A DNA stretch of 64,000 bases from Salegentibacter salarius. GTDB lineage: Bacteria; Bacteroidota; Bacteroidia; Flavobacteriales; Flavobacteriaceae. How positions within the stretch are numbered: position 1 is the stretch's first letter; each line of letters opens with the position of its first letter. The stretch is from the NCBI RefSeq assembly GCF_900168265.1, contig NZ_FVZF01000002.1, forward strand, positions 62,001 through 126,000. Reading direction: 5' to 3'. The notes under the pieces were generated by a model, which was not told the DNA's origin, made no database searches, and worked only from the letters and a program-made list of their open reading frames with translations. A program made the position numbers and the translations under genes. Positions 46,254 to 57,203 of the stretch are shown piece after piece.

Positions 46254-47699
46254 ATGGAGAAGACAATAGACGAAAAAAAACAGGGAAACACTCTGGTGAT
46301 GGAGCCTAAGCAGGAAAACAGCCGTAAACTTTTTATTGAAAGTTACGGCTGCGCGATGAATTTTAGCGACAGTGAAATTGTTGCTTCTATCCTTGCTAAA
46401 GAAGGTTTTAATACCACACAAAAACTTGAAGAAGCAGATCTTGTTTTAGTAAACACCTGTTCTATTAGAGAAAAAGCCGAACAGACCGTTCGCAAAAGAC
46501 TTGAAAAATATAACGCGGTTAAAAAAATTAATCCAGGGATGAAAGTGGGCGTTTTAGGCTGTATGGCCGAGCGTTTAAAAGAGAAATTCCTGGAAGAAGA
46601 AAAGATCGTAGACCTTGTAGTTGGGCCAGATGCCTATAAAGATCTACCTAATCTAATTAACGAAGTTGAAGCGGGTCGGGATGCTATAAATGTGCTTCTT
46701 TCTAAAGAAGAAACCTATGGCGATATTTCTCCCGTGCGTTTACAAACCAATGGAGTTTCAGCCTTTGTCTCTATAACCCGCGGTTGCGATAATATGTGCA
46801 CCTTTTGCGTGGTGCCTTTTACTCGAGGAAGAGAAAGAAGTCGCGATCCGCAAAGTATCGTAAAAGAAGTAAATGAACTTTGGGAAAAAGGATTTAAGGA
46901 AATCACACTTTTAGGCCAAAACGTAGATAGTTACTTATGGTATGGCGGCGGACTTAAAAAAGATTTTAAAAATGCTTCTGAAATGCAAAAGGCCACGGCT
47001 ACAGATTTCTCCGCACTTTTAAGACTGGTCGCCGAAGCACAACCCAAAATGAGGATTAGGTTCTCGACTTCAAATCCGCAGGATATGACTTTGGAGGTGA
47101 TTGAAGTTGTGGCCGCTTATCCGAATATTTGTAAGCATATTCATCTACCGGTTCAAAGCGGGAGCGACAGGATCCTAAAAGAAATGAACAGGCTACACAC
47201 ACGGGAAGAATATTTCAAACTTATAGACTATATAAGAGAATTAATGCCCGAATGCTCTATTTCCCAGGATTTGATAGTTGGTTTTCCAACTGAAACCGAA
47301 GAAGATCACAAGGATACTTTATCATTAATGGAATACGTAAAGTATGACTTCGGATACATGTATGCTTATTCTGAAAGGCCCGGCACTATGGCTGCACGGA
47401 AACTGGAAGATGATGTCCCTGCAGAAACAAAACAAAGAAGATTGGCTGAAATAGTAAAACTTCAACGGGAACATAATCACTTTAGAACACAAAGATTTCT
47501 TGGAGATACCGTAGAGGTTTTAATTGAACGAGAATCGAAAAAATCTAGCGAACATTGGAGCGGCCGTACCACACAAAATACGGTAGCTGTTTTTCCTAAG
47601 GAAAATTACAAAGTTGGAGATTTTGTAAACGTAAAAATAAACGATTGTACCAGTGCTACCTTAATCGGGGAAGCGGCTGGCTATAGTGAAAATAACTAA
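46254..47699 (+). CDS. miaB: tRNA-2-methylthio-N6-dimethylallyladenosine synthase
   Basis: 481 aa. The UPF0004 domain starts FIESYGCAMNFSDSE and has NTCSIREKAEQ and GCMAERLKE, giving three Cys for one Fe-S cluster; the radical-SAM motif TRGCDNMCTFCVVPFTRGRE gives the second; a C-terminal TRAM domain follows. It methylthiolates i6A37 of tRNAs in the cytoplasm. The paralogue RimO is excluded by the CAMNFSDSE and FTRGRERSR forms. First gene of a run through secG. Confidence 0.95.
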   Translation: MEKTIDEKKQGNTLVMEPKQENSRKLFIESYGCAMNFSDSEIVASILAKEGFNTTQKLEEADLVLVNTCSIREKAEQTVRKRLEKYNAVKKINPGMKVGVLGCMAERLKEKFLEEEKIVDLVVGPDAYKDLPNLINEVEAGRDAINVLLSKEETYGDISPVRLQTNGVSAFVSITRGCDNMCTFCVVPFTRGRERSRDPQSIVKEVNELWEKGFKEITLLGQNVDSYLWYGGGLKKDFKNASEMQKATATDFSALLRLVAEAQPKMRIRFSTSNPQDMTLEVIEVVAAYPNICKHIHLPVQSGSDRILKEMNRLHTREEYFKLIDYIRELMPECSISQDLIVGFPTETEEDHKDTLSLMEYVKYDFGYMYAYSERPGTMAARKLEDDVPAETKQRRLAEIVKLQREHNHFRTQRFLGDTVEVLIERESKKSSEHWSGRTTQNTVAVFPKENYKVGDFVNVKINDCTSATLIGEAAGYSENN

Positions 47700-47760
47700 A
47701 AATATCAATTATTTCTAAACAAGTATAAATTTAGCTTCAAGGAAATAATAGCATTTATAT

Positions 47761-49041
47761 ATGGAATCAATTCAGGCAGTAAAACAGCGGTTTGGAATAA
47801 TTGGCGACGATCAACGCCTTAACCGCGCTATAGAAAAAGCGATCCAGGTTGCCCCTACAGATATTTCGGTATTGGTAACCGGGGAAAGTGGGGTTGGTAA
47901 AGAAAGTATTCCAAAAATAATCCATTCCCTTTCTCATAGAAAACACGGGAAATACATCGCAGTTAACTGTGGTGCAATTCCAGAAGGAACTATAGATTCT
48001 GAACTCTTTGGTCACGAAAAAGGGGCTTTTACCGGCGCTACTCAAACCCGAAACGGTTATTTTGAAGTTGCCGATGGTGGAACGATTTTTTTAGATGAAG
48101 TTGGAGAATTACCGCTTCCTACACAGGTTAGATTATTACGTGTTTTGGAAAATGGCGAATTTATAAAAGTAGGTTCTTCTAAAGTGCAAAAATCTGATGT
48201 TCGTATTATCGCGGCTACCAACATTAATATGCAGGAATCTATTAAAAAAGAACGCTTTCGCGAAGATCTTTATTATAGATTAAGCACTGTAGAAATAAAC
48301 CTTCCTCCTTTGCGGGATCGTAAAGATGATATTCATTTATTATTTAGAAAATTCGCGTCAGATTTTGCTTTAAAATATAAAATGCCCACCATTAAACTTC
48401 AGGATGATGCCGTAGGTTTATTAAAAAAATACCGATGGGGTGGGAATATTCGGCAGTTAAGAAACATAGCCGAACAAATTTCGGTTCTAGAACAGGAACG
48501 CATCATTGGCCCGGAACGTTTAAAAGAATATTTACCCGACATTGGCAGTAATTTACCCGCCGTTATCGCCGATAAAAAGAAAGAAAGCGATTTTAGCAAC
48601 GAGCGTGAAATTCTTTATAAGGTGCTTTTTGATATGAAAAGCGATCTTACAGATCTAAAGAAACTCACCTTAAAGTTAATGGAAAGCGGAAACACGCAGA
48701 AGGTTCAGGATGAGAATGAAAGTCTTATTCAAAAAATTTATGGTAACGATGAAGATGGCGAAGATGTAGATGCTGAAGAATTGGATGCACTTAGCAACGA
48801 AAACCTGGAGGTGCTTCAAATTCCACAAAACAGTCCAAAATCTGAACTTAATAGGGAAAAGGATAAATATTATTTTGCTGAAGAGATTCAGGAGGAAGAA
48901 ACCCTTTCTTTACAGGATAAAGAATTAGAACTTATCAAGAAATCTTTAGAAAGACATAGTGGAAAACGCAAAGCTGCAGCTGAAGAATTAGGCATTAGTG
49001 AACGCACACTTTATAGAAAAATAAAACAATACAACCTGTAA
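47761..49041 (+). CDS. Sigma-54-dependent transcriptional activator
   Basis: 426 aa, with no receiver domain. The AAA+ domain begins almost at the N-terminus: Walker A GESGVGKES, the sigma-54 contact loop EKGAFTGAT, Walker B GTIFLDEVGELP and the R-finger region FREDLYYRLS. A Glu-rich linker (about 280-375) precedes a Fis-type helix-turn-helix (KRKAAAEELGISERTLYRKI). Without a sensor domain its activity may be set by expression or a partner. It lies 61 nt after miaB and 18 nt before lptE, so it may share their transcript. Confidence 0.9.
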   Translation: MESIQAVKQRFGIIGDDQRLNRAIEKAIQVAPTDISVLVTGESGVGKESIPKIIHSLSHRKHGKYIAVNCGAIPEGTIDSELFGHEKGAFTGATQTRNGYFEVADGGTIFLDEVGELPLPTQVRLLRVLENGEFIKVGSSKVQKSDVRIIAATNINMQESIKKERFREDLYYRLSTVEINLPPLRDRKDDIHLLFRKFASDFALKYKMPTIKLQDDAVGLLKKYRWGGNIRQLRNIAEQISVLEQERIIGPERLKEYLPDIGSNLPAVIADKKKESDFSNEREILYKVLFDMKSDLTDLKKLTLKLMESGNTQKVQDENESLIQKIYGNDEDGEDVDAEELDALSNENLEVLQIPQNSPKSELNREKDKYYFAEEIQEEETLSLQDKELELIKKSLERHSGKRKAAAEELGISERTLYRKIKQYNL

Positions 49042-49059
49042 TTTTTAGTCCCCTACTTT

Positions 49060-49563
49060 ATGAAAAAATCTGCTTTTCTTTTATCCCTTGTGCTTTTGTT
49101 ATGCACACAATCTTGCGGGATTTATTCTTTTACCGGTGCTGATACCGGCGAAGCTGAATCTTTTCAGGTAAATTTCTTTCAAAACCAGGCCGATTTAGTT
49201 GAGCCGGGGATAGATAGAACTTTCACCCTGCAATTACAGGATCTTATTCAAAATCAAACCAGTTTAAGCCTGGCAAACAATAACGCCGATCTAATTTTTG
49301 AAGGTGAAATCATCGATTTTTATGTAGCACCGATTACCGCTACTTCCGAGAATACCGCTGCACAAAACCGGCTCACCATTGCTGTAAATGTTCGGTATTA
49401 CAATACTTTGGAACCGGAAAAAGATTTTGAAAGACGATTCTCTTTTTATTACGATTATCCCGCCAACGCACAGCTGGTTGGAGGCACCCTGGAAACCGCG
49501 GTAAACGAAATTTACACTCGTTTAACCCAGGATATTTTTAATGCCGCTTTAACCGATTGGTAA
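49060..49563 (+). CDS. lptE: LPS-assembly lipoprotein LptE
   Basis: 167 aa. The lipoprotein signal ends in CTQSCGIYSFTGAD, a form characteristic of Bacteroidota LptE. The body alternates beta strands and a helix, with ENTAAQNRLTIAVNVRYYN. It should plug the LptD barrel for lipopolysaccharide insertion in the outer membrane. Its end overlaps the next gene by 7 nt. Confidence 0.85.
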   Translation: MKKSAFLLSLVLLLCTQSCGIYSFTGADTGEAESFQVNFFQNQADLVEPGIDRTFTLQLQDLIQNQTSLSLANNNADLIFEGEIIDFYVAPITATSENTAAQNRLTIAVNVRYYNTLEPEKDFERRFSFYYDYPANAQLVGGTLETAVNEIYTRLTQDIFNAALTDW

Positions 49564-50441
49564 TTATGGAAGCAACCGAATTCATAAAATTGCTACAACA
49601 CCCGGCGGGAATTACCGCCACCCAAACCACTGCATTAGAAAAAATAATCCAGGAGGCTCCGTATTTTCAGGCGGCTCGCGCAGTAAGGCTTAAAGGTTTA
49701 AAGGAGCACCAGGAATTCAGTTACAACAGCGCACTTAAGAAAACCGCTGCCTACACCACAAATAGAAGCGTACTCTTCGATTTTATTACTTCTGAAGAGT
49801 TTAATCAGAACAAGATTGCAAGGCAAATTCAGGATCAGGAAGAGCAATTGCGAAATATTACCGTTTTTGAACCCGAGGAGGTTTTTGCCAAACGAAGTAT
49901 GGCTATAGACGAAGCCATTAAAATGCAGCAATCGGAATCAGAACAGGTGATGGATCCAGAATTGTTTTCAGAAAAACAAAAGGAAGCCGAAGTTCAAAAA
50001 GAACCTGGTACAGAAAAAGATGATTTGAAGTTAGGAGAGCCTCTGGAATTTGATGCTTCAGAATCACATTCTTTTTCAGAATGGCTAAGACTTACTTCGG
50101 CCCAACCCATAAAAAGAGAAGAGCAGGAAGAGGAAGAATATCAAAAAGATGAGCTTCAGCATAAAAAGTTTGAACTTATTGATAGGTTTATCTCTAAAAG
50201 TCCTAAAATAAAACCCGGTAAACCCACCAATAAATCCAACCTGGCCGAAACAAACACAACCCCGCCTGAGTCCTTGATGACAGAGACTTTAGCCCGTGTT
50301 TATTTGGAGCAAAAAAATTATAAAAAAGCAATCCAGGCATATAAAATATTAATTTTGAAAAATCCCGAAAAAAGTGGTTTCTTTGCTGACCAAATTCGGG
50401 CAATCGAAAAATTACAAGAAAATAACACAAAGCAAGAATGA
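49557..50441 (+). CDS. TPR-containing hypothetical protein
   Basis: 294 aa, soluble, with no signal peptide. The middle is rich in Glu, Lys and Gln (about 110-215); the last 50 residues contain one tetratricopeptide-like unit (LARVYLEQKNYKKAIQAYKI). Overlaps lptE by 7 nt and secG by 4 nt, implying translational coupling. Function unknown; the location suggests a link to envelope biogenesis, as inference only. Confidence 0.75.
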   Translation: MVIMEATEFIKLLQHPAGITATQTTALEKIIQEAPYFQAARAVRLKGLKEHQEFSYNSALKKTAAYTTNRSVLFDFITSEEFNQNKIARQIQDQEEQLRNITVFEPEEVFAKRSMAIDEAIKMQQSESEQVMDPELFSEKQKEAEVQKEPGTEKDDLKLGEPLEFDASESHSFSEWLRLTSAQPIKREEQEEEEYQKDELQHKKFELIDRFISKSPKIKPGKPTNKSNLAETNTTPPESLMTETLARVYLEQKNYKKAIQAYKILILKNPEKSGFFADQIRAIEKLQENNTKQE

Positions 50442-50782
50442 GCACATTCACGATTTTTTTAGCATTAATAGTTATTGTAGCCTTTTTACTGGTAGTAGTA
50501 ATTATGGTACAGAATCCTAAAGGCGGTGGTTTATCTTCCTCTTTTGGCGGTAGCGGACAACAAGTAGGTGGAGTTAAGAAGACCGGAGACTTTTTAGATA
50601 AAAGTACCTGGACCTTAGCAACACTTTTATTAGTCCTTATTTTACTCTCTAATGTAACAATTATGGATGATGCTGGTTACGGCGAATCAAGGGTTTTTGA
50701 CGAAGAAGCAATGCCCGAGAATACCGCTACTCCACCGGCACAAATGCCAGGACAACCTTCAGAATCTGACAGCGCTCAATAA
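50438..50782 (+). CDS. secG: Preprotein translocase subunit SecG
   Basis: 114 aa. Two membrane helices flank the SecG core VQNPKGGGLSSSFGG, and a Pro/Ala-rich tail extends the C-terminus. It stimulates SecYEG. Last gene of the run from miaB; a strong terminator follows. Confidence 0.92.
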   Translation: MSTFTIFLALIVIVAFLLVVVIMVQNPKGGGLSSSFGGSGQQVGGVKKTGDFLDKSTWTLATLLLVLILLSNVTIMDDAGYGESRVFDEEAMPENTATPPAQMPGQPSESDSAQ

Positions 50783-50807
50783 ACGCTTCATTCTTTATAA
50801 AATATAC

Positions 50808-50839
50808 AAATGCCAGCTTATGACAAGCTGGCATTTTTT
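50808..50839 (+). terminator. Terminator after secG
   Basis: AAATGCCAGCTT / AAGCTGGCATTT, a 12-bp stem with a 5-nt loop, then T residues. Confidence 0.9.
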
Positions 50840-50935
50840 GTTGGTAATTGGCAGTAAAAGCGGGGTGGCACAATTTTAGAAATAAGTCTAACCGCTTATT
50901 TAAAGATTAATTAACCTAAATAAATTTATAAAAAA

Positions 50936-51211
50936 ATGGGACTAAACATTAAACCGCTCTCAGACAGAGTTCTTATTGAACCTGAAGCTGCCGAAACCAA
51001 AACGGCATCTGGAATTTACATTCCCGAAACAGCTAAAGAAAAACCACAACGTGGAAAAGTTGTAGCTGTAGGTAAAGGAAATAAAGACCACGATATGACT
51101 GTGAAAGTTGGTGATACTGTGCTTTACGGAAAATACTCCGGTACAGAATTAAAACTTGAGGGTACAGACTATCTAATGATGAGAGAAGACGATATTCTTG
51201 CAATAGTATAA
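50936..51211 (+). CDS. groES: Co-chaperonin GroES
   Basis: 91 aa. [12 protein letters not shown]-type start ([16 protein letters not shown]), mobile loop [10 protein letters not shown], and C-terminal [13 protein letters not shown]. It caps GroEL during folding. No CIRCE inverted repeat is visible in the 96 nt upstream. groEL follows after 95 nt. Confidence 0.97.
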   Translation: MGLNIKPLSDRVLIEPEAAETKTASGIYIPETAKEKPQRGKVVAVGKGNKDHDMTVKVGDTVLYGKYSGTELKLEGTDYLMMREDDILAIV

Positions 51212-51218
51212 GACTTCT

Positions 51219-51287
51219 TTTCCCCGTTCCCGGGGAAATTTTCAAAATAAATAATAGTACTAATTAGATTTCCGTCTTCACGGAAAT
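51219..51287. repeat. Two hairpins in the groES-groEL spacer
   Basis: TTTCCCCG...CGGGGAAA (51219-51238) and ATTTCCGT-CTTC-ACGGAAAT (51268-51287). The second, followed by GAC, has the form of a short intergenic palindrome often dispersed in Bacteroidota genomes. Neither has a T-run, so they probably do not end transcription but could set the groES:groEL ratio by processing. Confidence 0.55.
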
Positions 51288-51300
51288 GACTAAAAAATAA

Positions 51301-52947
<1,647 letters not shown>

Positions 52948-52970
52948 TGGCATAGCCATAACAAATATTA

Positions 52971-53008
52971 AAAAACCCGTTTCTTTATTGAAACGGGTTT
53001 TCTTTTTT
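52971..53008 (+). terminator. Terminator after groEL
   Basis: AAAACCCGTTTC / GAAACGGGTTTT with a T-rich tail, about 25 nt past the stop. Confidence 0.9.
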
Positions 53009-53041
53009 TATAATTTATAATAATCATATTTAGTGCCGTCA

Positions 53042-53094
53042 ATCTGAACTTGGTTCAGATTCTATCATGTTAGATCCTGAACCAAGTTCAGGAT
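53042..53094. repeat. Paired intergenic palindromes
   Basis: ATCTGAAC-TTG-GTTCAGAT (53042-53060) and ATCCTGAAC-CAA-GTTCAGGAT (53074-53094). The second is the form 'cctgaac...gttcagg atgac', a repeat seen between genes of many bacteria. Possibly a dispersed repeat derived from a REP-like element. Confidence 0.65.
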
Positions 53095-53104
53095 GACGTT
53101 AGTT

Positions 53105-53553
53105 TTACGTCTTCATAAAATCAAATCCACCTTTTCTCAAATTGATACCGTGTTCCAGGTAGGCTTTTAAACAGGCCAGGAAATTCGCCCAGCCTTCGGT
53201 ATTTCCGCCATACCATTGAATGCCCATCTCGTCTGCTTTCATCTTTCCTTCGGATATTTTTACCAGCGTACTGGTTTCAGAAACTTCTGCAAGGCTAATT
53301 TCAACCAGTAGAGTTTTTTCTGCTGCACCTTCCCATTCAAAGGAAATGAATTCACCAGGAACTAGTTTCAGAACATTTACCGGCACATATCAAATTCAGG
53401 AAATTTCCAGCTAATTGTTTTTGCCTCTTCCATCATCCCTGAACTTTCAGCAATAAAATAATGTTTCATGTGTTCAGTATCTATTATCGCCTGATAAACC
53501 TCAGCTTTTGGTTTTGCGATTTGCAGGGCGGTTTTAATTTTTAGCATCTTCAT
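53105..53553 (-). pseudogene. Frameshifted SRPBCC (AHSA1-like) domain gene
   Basis: Reading from the ATG at 53551-53553, the frame runs KMLKIKTALQIAKPKAEVYQ, HMKHYFIAES and ISWKFPEFDM, then meets a stop. The adjacent frame resumes at about 53386 with PVNVLKLVPGEFISFEWEG and ends GWANFLACLKAYLEHGINL. Joined, it is a normal AHSA1-type START/SRPBCC protein of about 150 aa. The break lies near 53386-53392 and needs one missing base (or four). The family binds hydrophobic ligands. Frameshift or sequencing error. Confidence 0.8.
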
Positions 53554-53725
53554 GGGACATAAGTTTCCTTAAATATAAAACAGAAATTCTAAACCTCACA
53601 GACTTTTAAAACCTGTGAGGTTTAAAAACATACCAAAGAACTCTCCAAATATGAGAACTTAGAATACCTTATAGCTTAGATTCTGAAATAATCTCGAAAG
53701 TTTTGAGGACAGGAAAGATGCTTAG

Positions 53726-56371
53726 TTATAGACTAAATTTTAACGTTGCTAAAACCTGCGAAGGCCTTAATTGATAACTGCTCTGCACGTAATAATATTG
53801 ATTGTTATATGCATTTATAAAAGTATCCGTATTCAAAATATTTCGCCAACTTAAATTCAAGTCCATTTTGGGCTTTTCAAAAGTAAATTGATAGCCCAGG
53901 TTTACAAAATAATTATCCCCATTTTCAGAAAGAGAATTTCCATAATATTCTCCACTCAAACTCAAATATTGATTATCCTTAGGATAAAAATAAAGTTCTA
54001 TAATATGCTGATGGTTTTCTATTTTTTGAAAATCACTCCCTTCAAAACCTGAAGTATAAGTTGAAAAATTACCTGAATAATTCGCAATTAGCCAACTCGA
54101 AATATCAGCTTCCACACTTCCTCTTAAATTAAAACTTTGTGTAGTCACCTCGGCCAGCGTGTTATTTAAAAGCTGTTGCCGCTTTGATAAATTGTATGAG
54201 GCATTTAGTTTAAGCGATGTTTTTAATTTCCTAAGGTATTTACTTCCGCCGGCTTTGAAACTATGATTATCAAAACTATTATTACGAGCCACAGCTTCTA
54301 AAATTGTTAATCCATTTTCACCAATATTAGAACTGTACAAAAGGTTATTTTCAGAATACGCATACGAGTAAGATGCATTTAAAAACAATTGCTTTAACGG
54401 ATTTCGATAGCGTAGGCCTCCGCTATAATTTTGTTTTTTTTCTTCGGAAATTGGTGCATTGTAGCGATTTAAATTTCGATAGCCTTTCAGTAAAAATCCG
54501 TAATATAATTGCTGAATTTCACCAAAATTATAACTCAATCCTGCTGAAGCATTTGCTTCCAAAAAGGCTGAAATTTTCTTTTTTACGTAAAAATTAGGTT
54601 CAAAAACCAAACGATCCAGATTTCTGCTATCTTCAAAATTATCATCTTCAAGGTGAAAGCTTTTAAATTCAAGCGGTGTCCTTAAACGCAAATTCCAGGT
54701 TTCATCCTTACTTTCAAATCTGAAGGCGTTTTTAAAATACACCGAAGATTGTACAAATTTGGTTCGGTTTTTAAAATTCACATCCAAAACTTCGTCATCC
54801 TCATTAAGAAAAACATCGCTATCTAGCTGCTGATGCTGAAATGAAAAACCGAATTTTGGGGAGATAGTGAATTTCCCCAGTGCTTTTGTGAATCCGGCAG
54901 AATTATCGGTATAAATTTTTCTGGCCGATACCAATTGCTGAATTTCATTATAAGGATCTCCATCATTAAAAATAGCTTCAAATTGTCCCGGCTGCACCAT
55001 TAGATCCTGATTATTTTCTGTAAATCCTGTATTCGAATTAAAAGTGATTAATTGCTTACCCAGGGTCCTAAGCAAACGTAGATCGTTTTTAATTCCGAAG
55101 AAAGGATTATCCAGCTGCTGCTTTATTTTTATATCTGGACGATCTATAACACCTCGTGCAGCATTCCAAAATCCGTTAAATTCCAGTTGATTCTTCAGGT
55201 AGTTTTTATCTGCATTATTTTCTAAGGTTAGTTTCCCCTGAAGTGTACTCACGTAAAGATCATTGTTGGTATTCTCGATAACATCTATCGTATCTGTAGG
55301 CGTAAAATAGCGGGTTTGTGTACTCCCATCCTGTTGCTGGTAATCATTGAGATAGGAGATATTCAGTTTTAGATCTATATTCTCTTTTATACGCTGTAAA
55401 ATATTTGCAGAACCCAAATGCACATTGTTATCCAACCAACGCTCCTGAGAAAAAGGCGGCTCTGAAATGTTCTGAATCGAAAGCCAATCGGTTTTATCGA
55501 TCGTAAACTGATCGCCTAAAAAATTAATCGAAAAATCAAGAATCTCCCGGGAAACATCACTACCGGTATTATTACTTTGATAAGTAACAATCGCCTGTTG
55601 TTTTTTAGTGAAAATCATGGGCGTTACCTTTGCTTGCCAAAGCAGAGGCGCTGCACCAATCCCGGCGATGGCCGTTCCGCTATACGTAATATCTTTTTTA
55701 AGCTTGATATTTATTGAAGCGCGCTCTGAAAACTCCAAACTATCCAAAACTTTTACCGGCTGATGATTTTCCAAAATCTCGACTTTAGAAACCGCTTCGG
55801 CAGATAGGTTATTATTCGCCAGATTATAACGCCCTTCTAACAAATCTAAACCTTCGATATAATATTTCTGGATAGGCTCATCTCTATAAAAAATCTGTCC
55901 GTTTGGCCGAATATCGATACCCGGTATTTTTTTTAGTACATCAGCGATCACACGGTCATTTTTTCCTTTAAAGGCTGCTACTGAAAAACTAAGTGTATCG
56001 CCCCGCTGACGCAAAATTTCAGATTTCACGAGCACCTCTTTTAAAGATTCTGAAGAAGGCGAAAGCTTAACTTTCAATGCCTGTGTTTTATTCTGAATTG
56101 TTTTTTTAAACGTACCAAAACCTATGTATGAAACCTTCAAAAACAGGGAATTACTCTCATTTTTGACAGCCATTTTGAATTTTCCATTCGCATCTGAAAT
56201 ACCATAAGCTAATATCGGAGAAACAGAATCTTTACTAACCATTACCGTTGCCCCATTAAGCTTTTGATCTTGATCGTCAAAAACCTGACCCGAGATTTCA
56301 TTTTGAGAATAACCTATAGAAATGATAAATATCGATATCAGGAATAGGAAAATCTGTCTAAAATGATCCAA
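53726..56371 (-). CDS. TonB-receptor-like outer-membrane beta-barrel protein
   Basis: 881 aa. The signal peptide ends near IGYSQ. A carboxypeptidase-regulatory-like Ig domain (residues 25-115) precedes a plug-like domain (GDTLSFSVAAFKGKNDRVIA, VLKKIPGI, YYIEGLDLLEGRYNLANNN) and a long barrel of alternating aromatic strands. It lacks an obvious TonB box. It is the last gene of an operon with three GLPGLI genes, 31 nt after the third, so it probably works with them at the outer membrane. Cargo unknown. Confidence 0.82.
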   Translation of the reverse strand: MDHFRQIFLFLISIFIISIGYSQNEISGQVFDDQDQKLNGATVMVSKDSVSPILAYGISDANGKFKMAVKNESNSLFLKVSYIGFGTFKKTIQNKTQALKVKLSPSSESLKEVLVKSEILRQRGDTLSFSVAAFKGKNDRVIADVLKKIPGIDIRPNGQIFYRDEPIQKYYIEGLDLLEGRYNLANNNLSAEAVSKVEILENHQPVKVLDSLEFSERASINIKLKKDITYSGTAIAGIGAAPLLWQAKVTPMIFTKKQQAIVTYQSNNTGSDVSREILDFSINFLGDQFTIDKTDWLSIQNISEPPFSQERWLDNNVHLGSANILQRIKENIDLKLNISYLNDYQQQDGSTQTRYFTPTDTIDVIENTNNDLYVSTLQGKLTLENNADKNYLKNQLEFNGFWNAARGVIDRPDIKIKQQLDNPFFGIKNDLRLLRTLGKQLITFNSNTGFTENNQDLMVQPGQFEAIFNDGDPYNEIQQLVSARKIYTDNSAGFTKALGKFTISPKFGFSFQHQQLDSDVFLNEDDEVLDVNFKNRTKFVQSSVYFKNAFRFESKDETWNLRLRTPLEFKSFHLEDDNFEDSRNLDRLVFEPNFYVKKKISAFLEANASAGLSYNFGEIQQLYYGFLLKGYRNLNRYNAPISEEKKQNYSGGLRYRNPLKQLFLNASYSYAYSENNLLYSSNIGENGLTILEAVARNNSFDNHSFKAGGSKYLRKLKTSLKLNASYNLSKRQQLLNNTLAEVTTQSFNLRGSVEADISSWLIANYSGNFSTYTSGFEGSDFQKIENHQHIIELYFYPKDNQYLSLSGEYYGNSLSENGDNYFVNLGYQFTFEKPKMDLNLSWRNILNTDTFINAYNNQYYYVQSSYQLRPSQVLATLKFSL

Positions 56372-56402
56372 TTGATTATTTTTTTTGATTGATGATGATT
56401 TA

Positions 56403-57203
56403 TTATGGCTGAAGCTCGATTGGATTATTTCGTCTTTTATATTTTTCGCTTAGTTCTTTTCTTGTTTTAGCTTCATCTTCTTCGCTCCAACCGAATTTTA
56501 TGCCTGCCTTTTGCATTGTACCAATAGGATCACGGTCATAATCGTCCCGAACCTGATCAAGTTCTTGCTGAGAAATAGTTTTATAATTATCCAAATTCAA
56601 TAGTTTATCTACCGGATTTGCTAATTCCTCAAATGCCGTTAAGCTAAAATGATAATGATTTTTTAGGTCTGAAATCTCTAAAATGAGTCCCGGCAAACCA
56701 CTAAACTTATAAGGCCCATCGGAGAATGGTAATTCTGGCGCAAACCACGCGATATAATTTCTACCTGCAAAATTACCTGTGGCTTTCTGAACGCTAAAGC
56801 CTAAAATTTCTTTATTCTCTGGCTGAATTTCCCAATCAATCTGTTTTAGATCCTGTTTATATTTTAATTCATATTGAAAAACCTTTTCGGCTAAAATAAG
56901 TTCGTTATCCTGATAATCTTTATAGATGGTATATTTAAAATCGGTCATTTGATTGTACTCGTCCATCCTCATGTTTACAGGATTTGTCATATTTTCTAAA
57001 GAATCTTTAACTGCTTTACCCAGGCTGGAATATCGTGATTGCTCCTCACTTAAATAAAGTACACCAGTTTCAGATTTTATGGAGTTTTCATCTGTCGAAT
57101 CCTCCTGGAATTCGAGTTGATAGGTAGCTTTATAGGAATACTGATCCTGTGCCTGCAAATTTCCTAAACTAAGTAAAAGCGCTACGATTATAAGACTTCT
57201 CAT
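56403..57203 (-). CDS. GLPGLI family protein, third copy
   Basis: 266 aa with signal peptide (to LQAQ). The family motif is at FSGLPGLILEISDLKNHYHF, preceded by AWFAPELPFSDGPYKF. The ATG overlaps the stop of the second copy by 4 nt. Exported and probably periplasmic or surface-associated; function unknown. About 266-272 aa in all three copies, with the same order of motifs, so they arose by tandem duplication. Confidence 0.88.
   Translation of the reverse strand: MRSLIIVALLLSLGNLQAQDQYSYKATYQLEFQEDSTDENSIKSETGVLYLSEEQSRYSSLGKAVKDSLENMTNPVNMRMDEYNQMTDFKYTIYKDYQDNELILAEKVFQYELKYKQDLKQIDWEIQPENKEILGFSVQKATGNFAGRNYIAWFAPELPFSDGPYKFSGLPGLILEISDLKNHYHFSLTAFEELANPVDKLLNLDNYKTISQQELDQVRDDYDRDPIGTMQKAGIKFGWSEEDEAKTRKELSEKYKRRNNPIELQP

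Noticed and set aside
50870-50935. CIRCE element upstream of groES
   Set aside because: Looked for the TTAGCACTC inverted repeat; it is absent.
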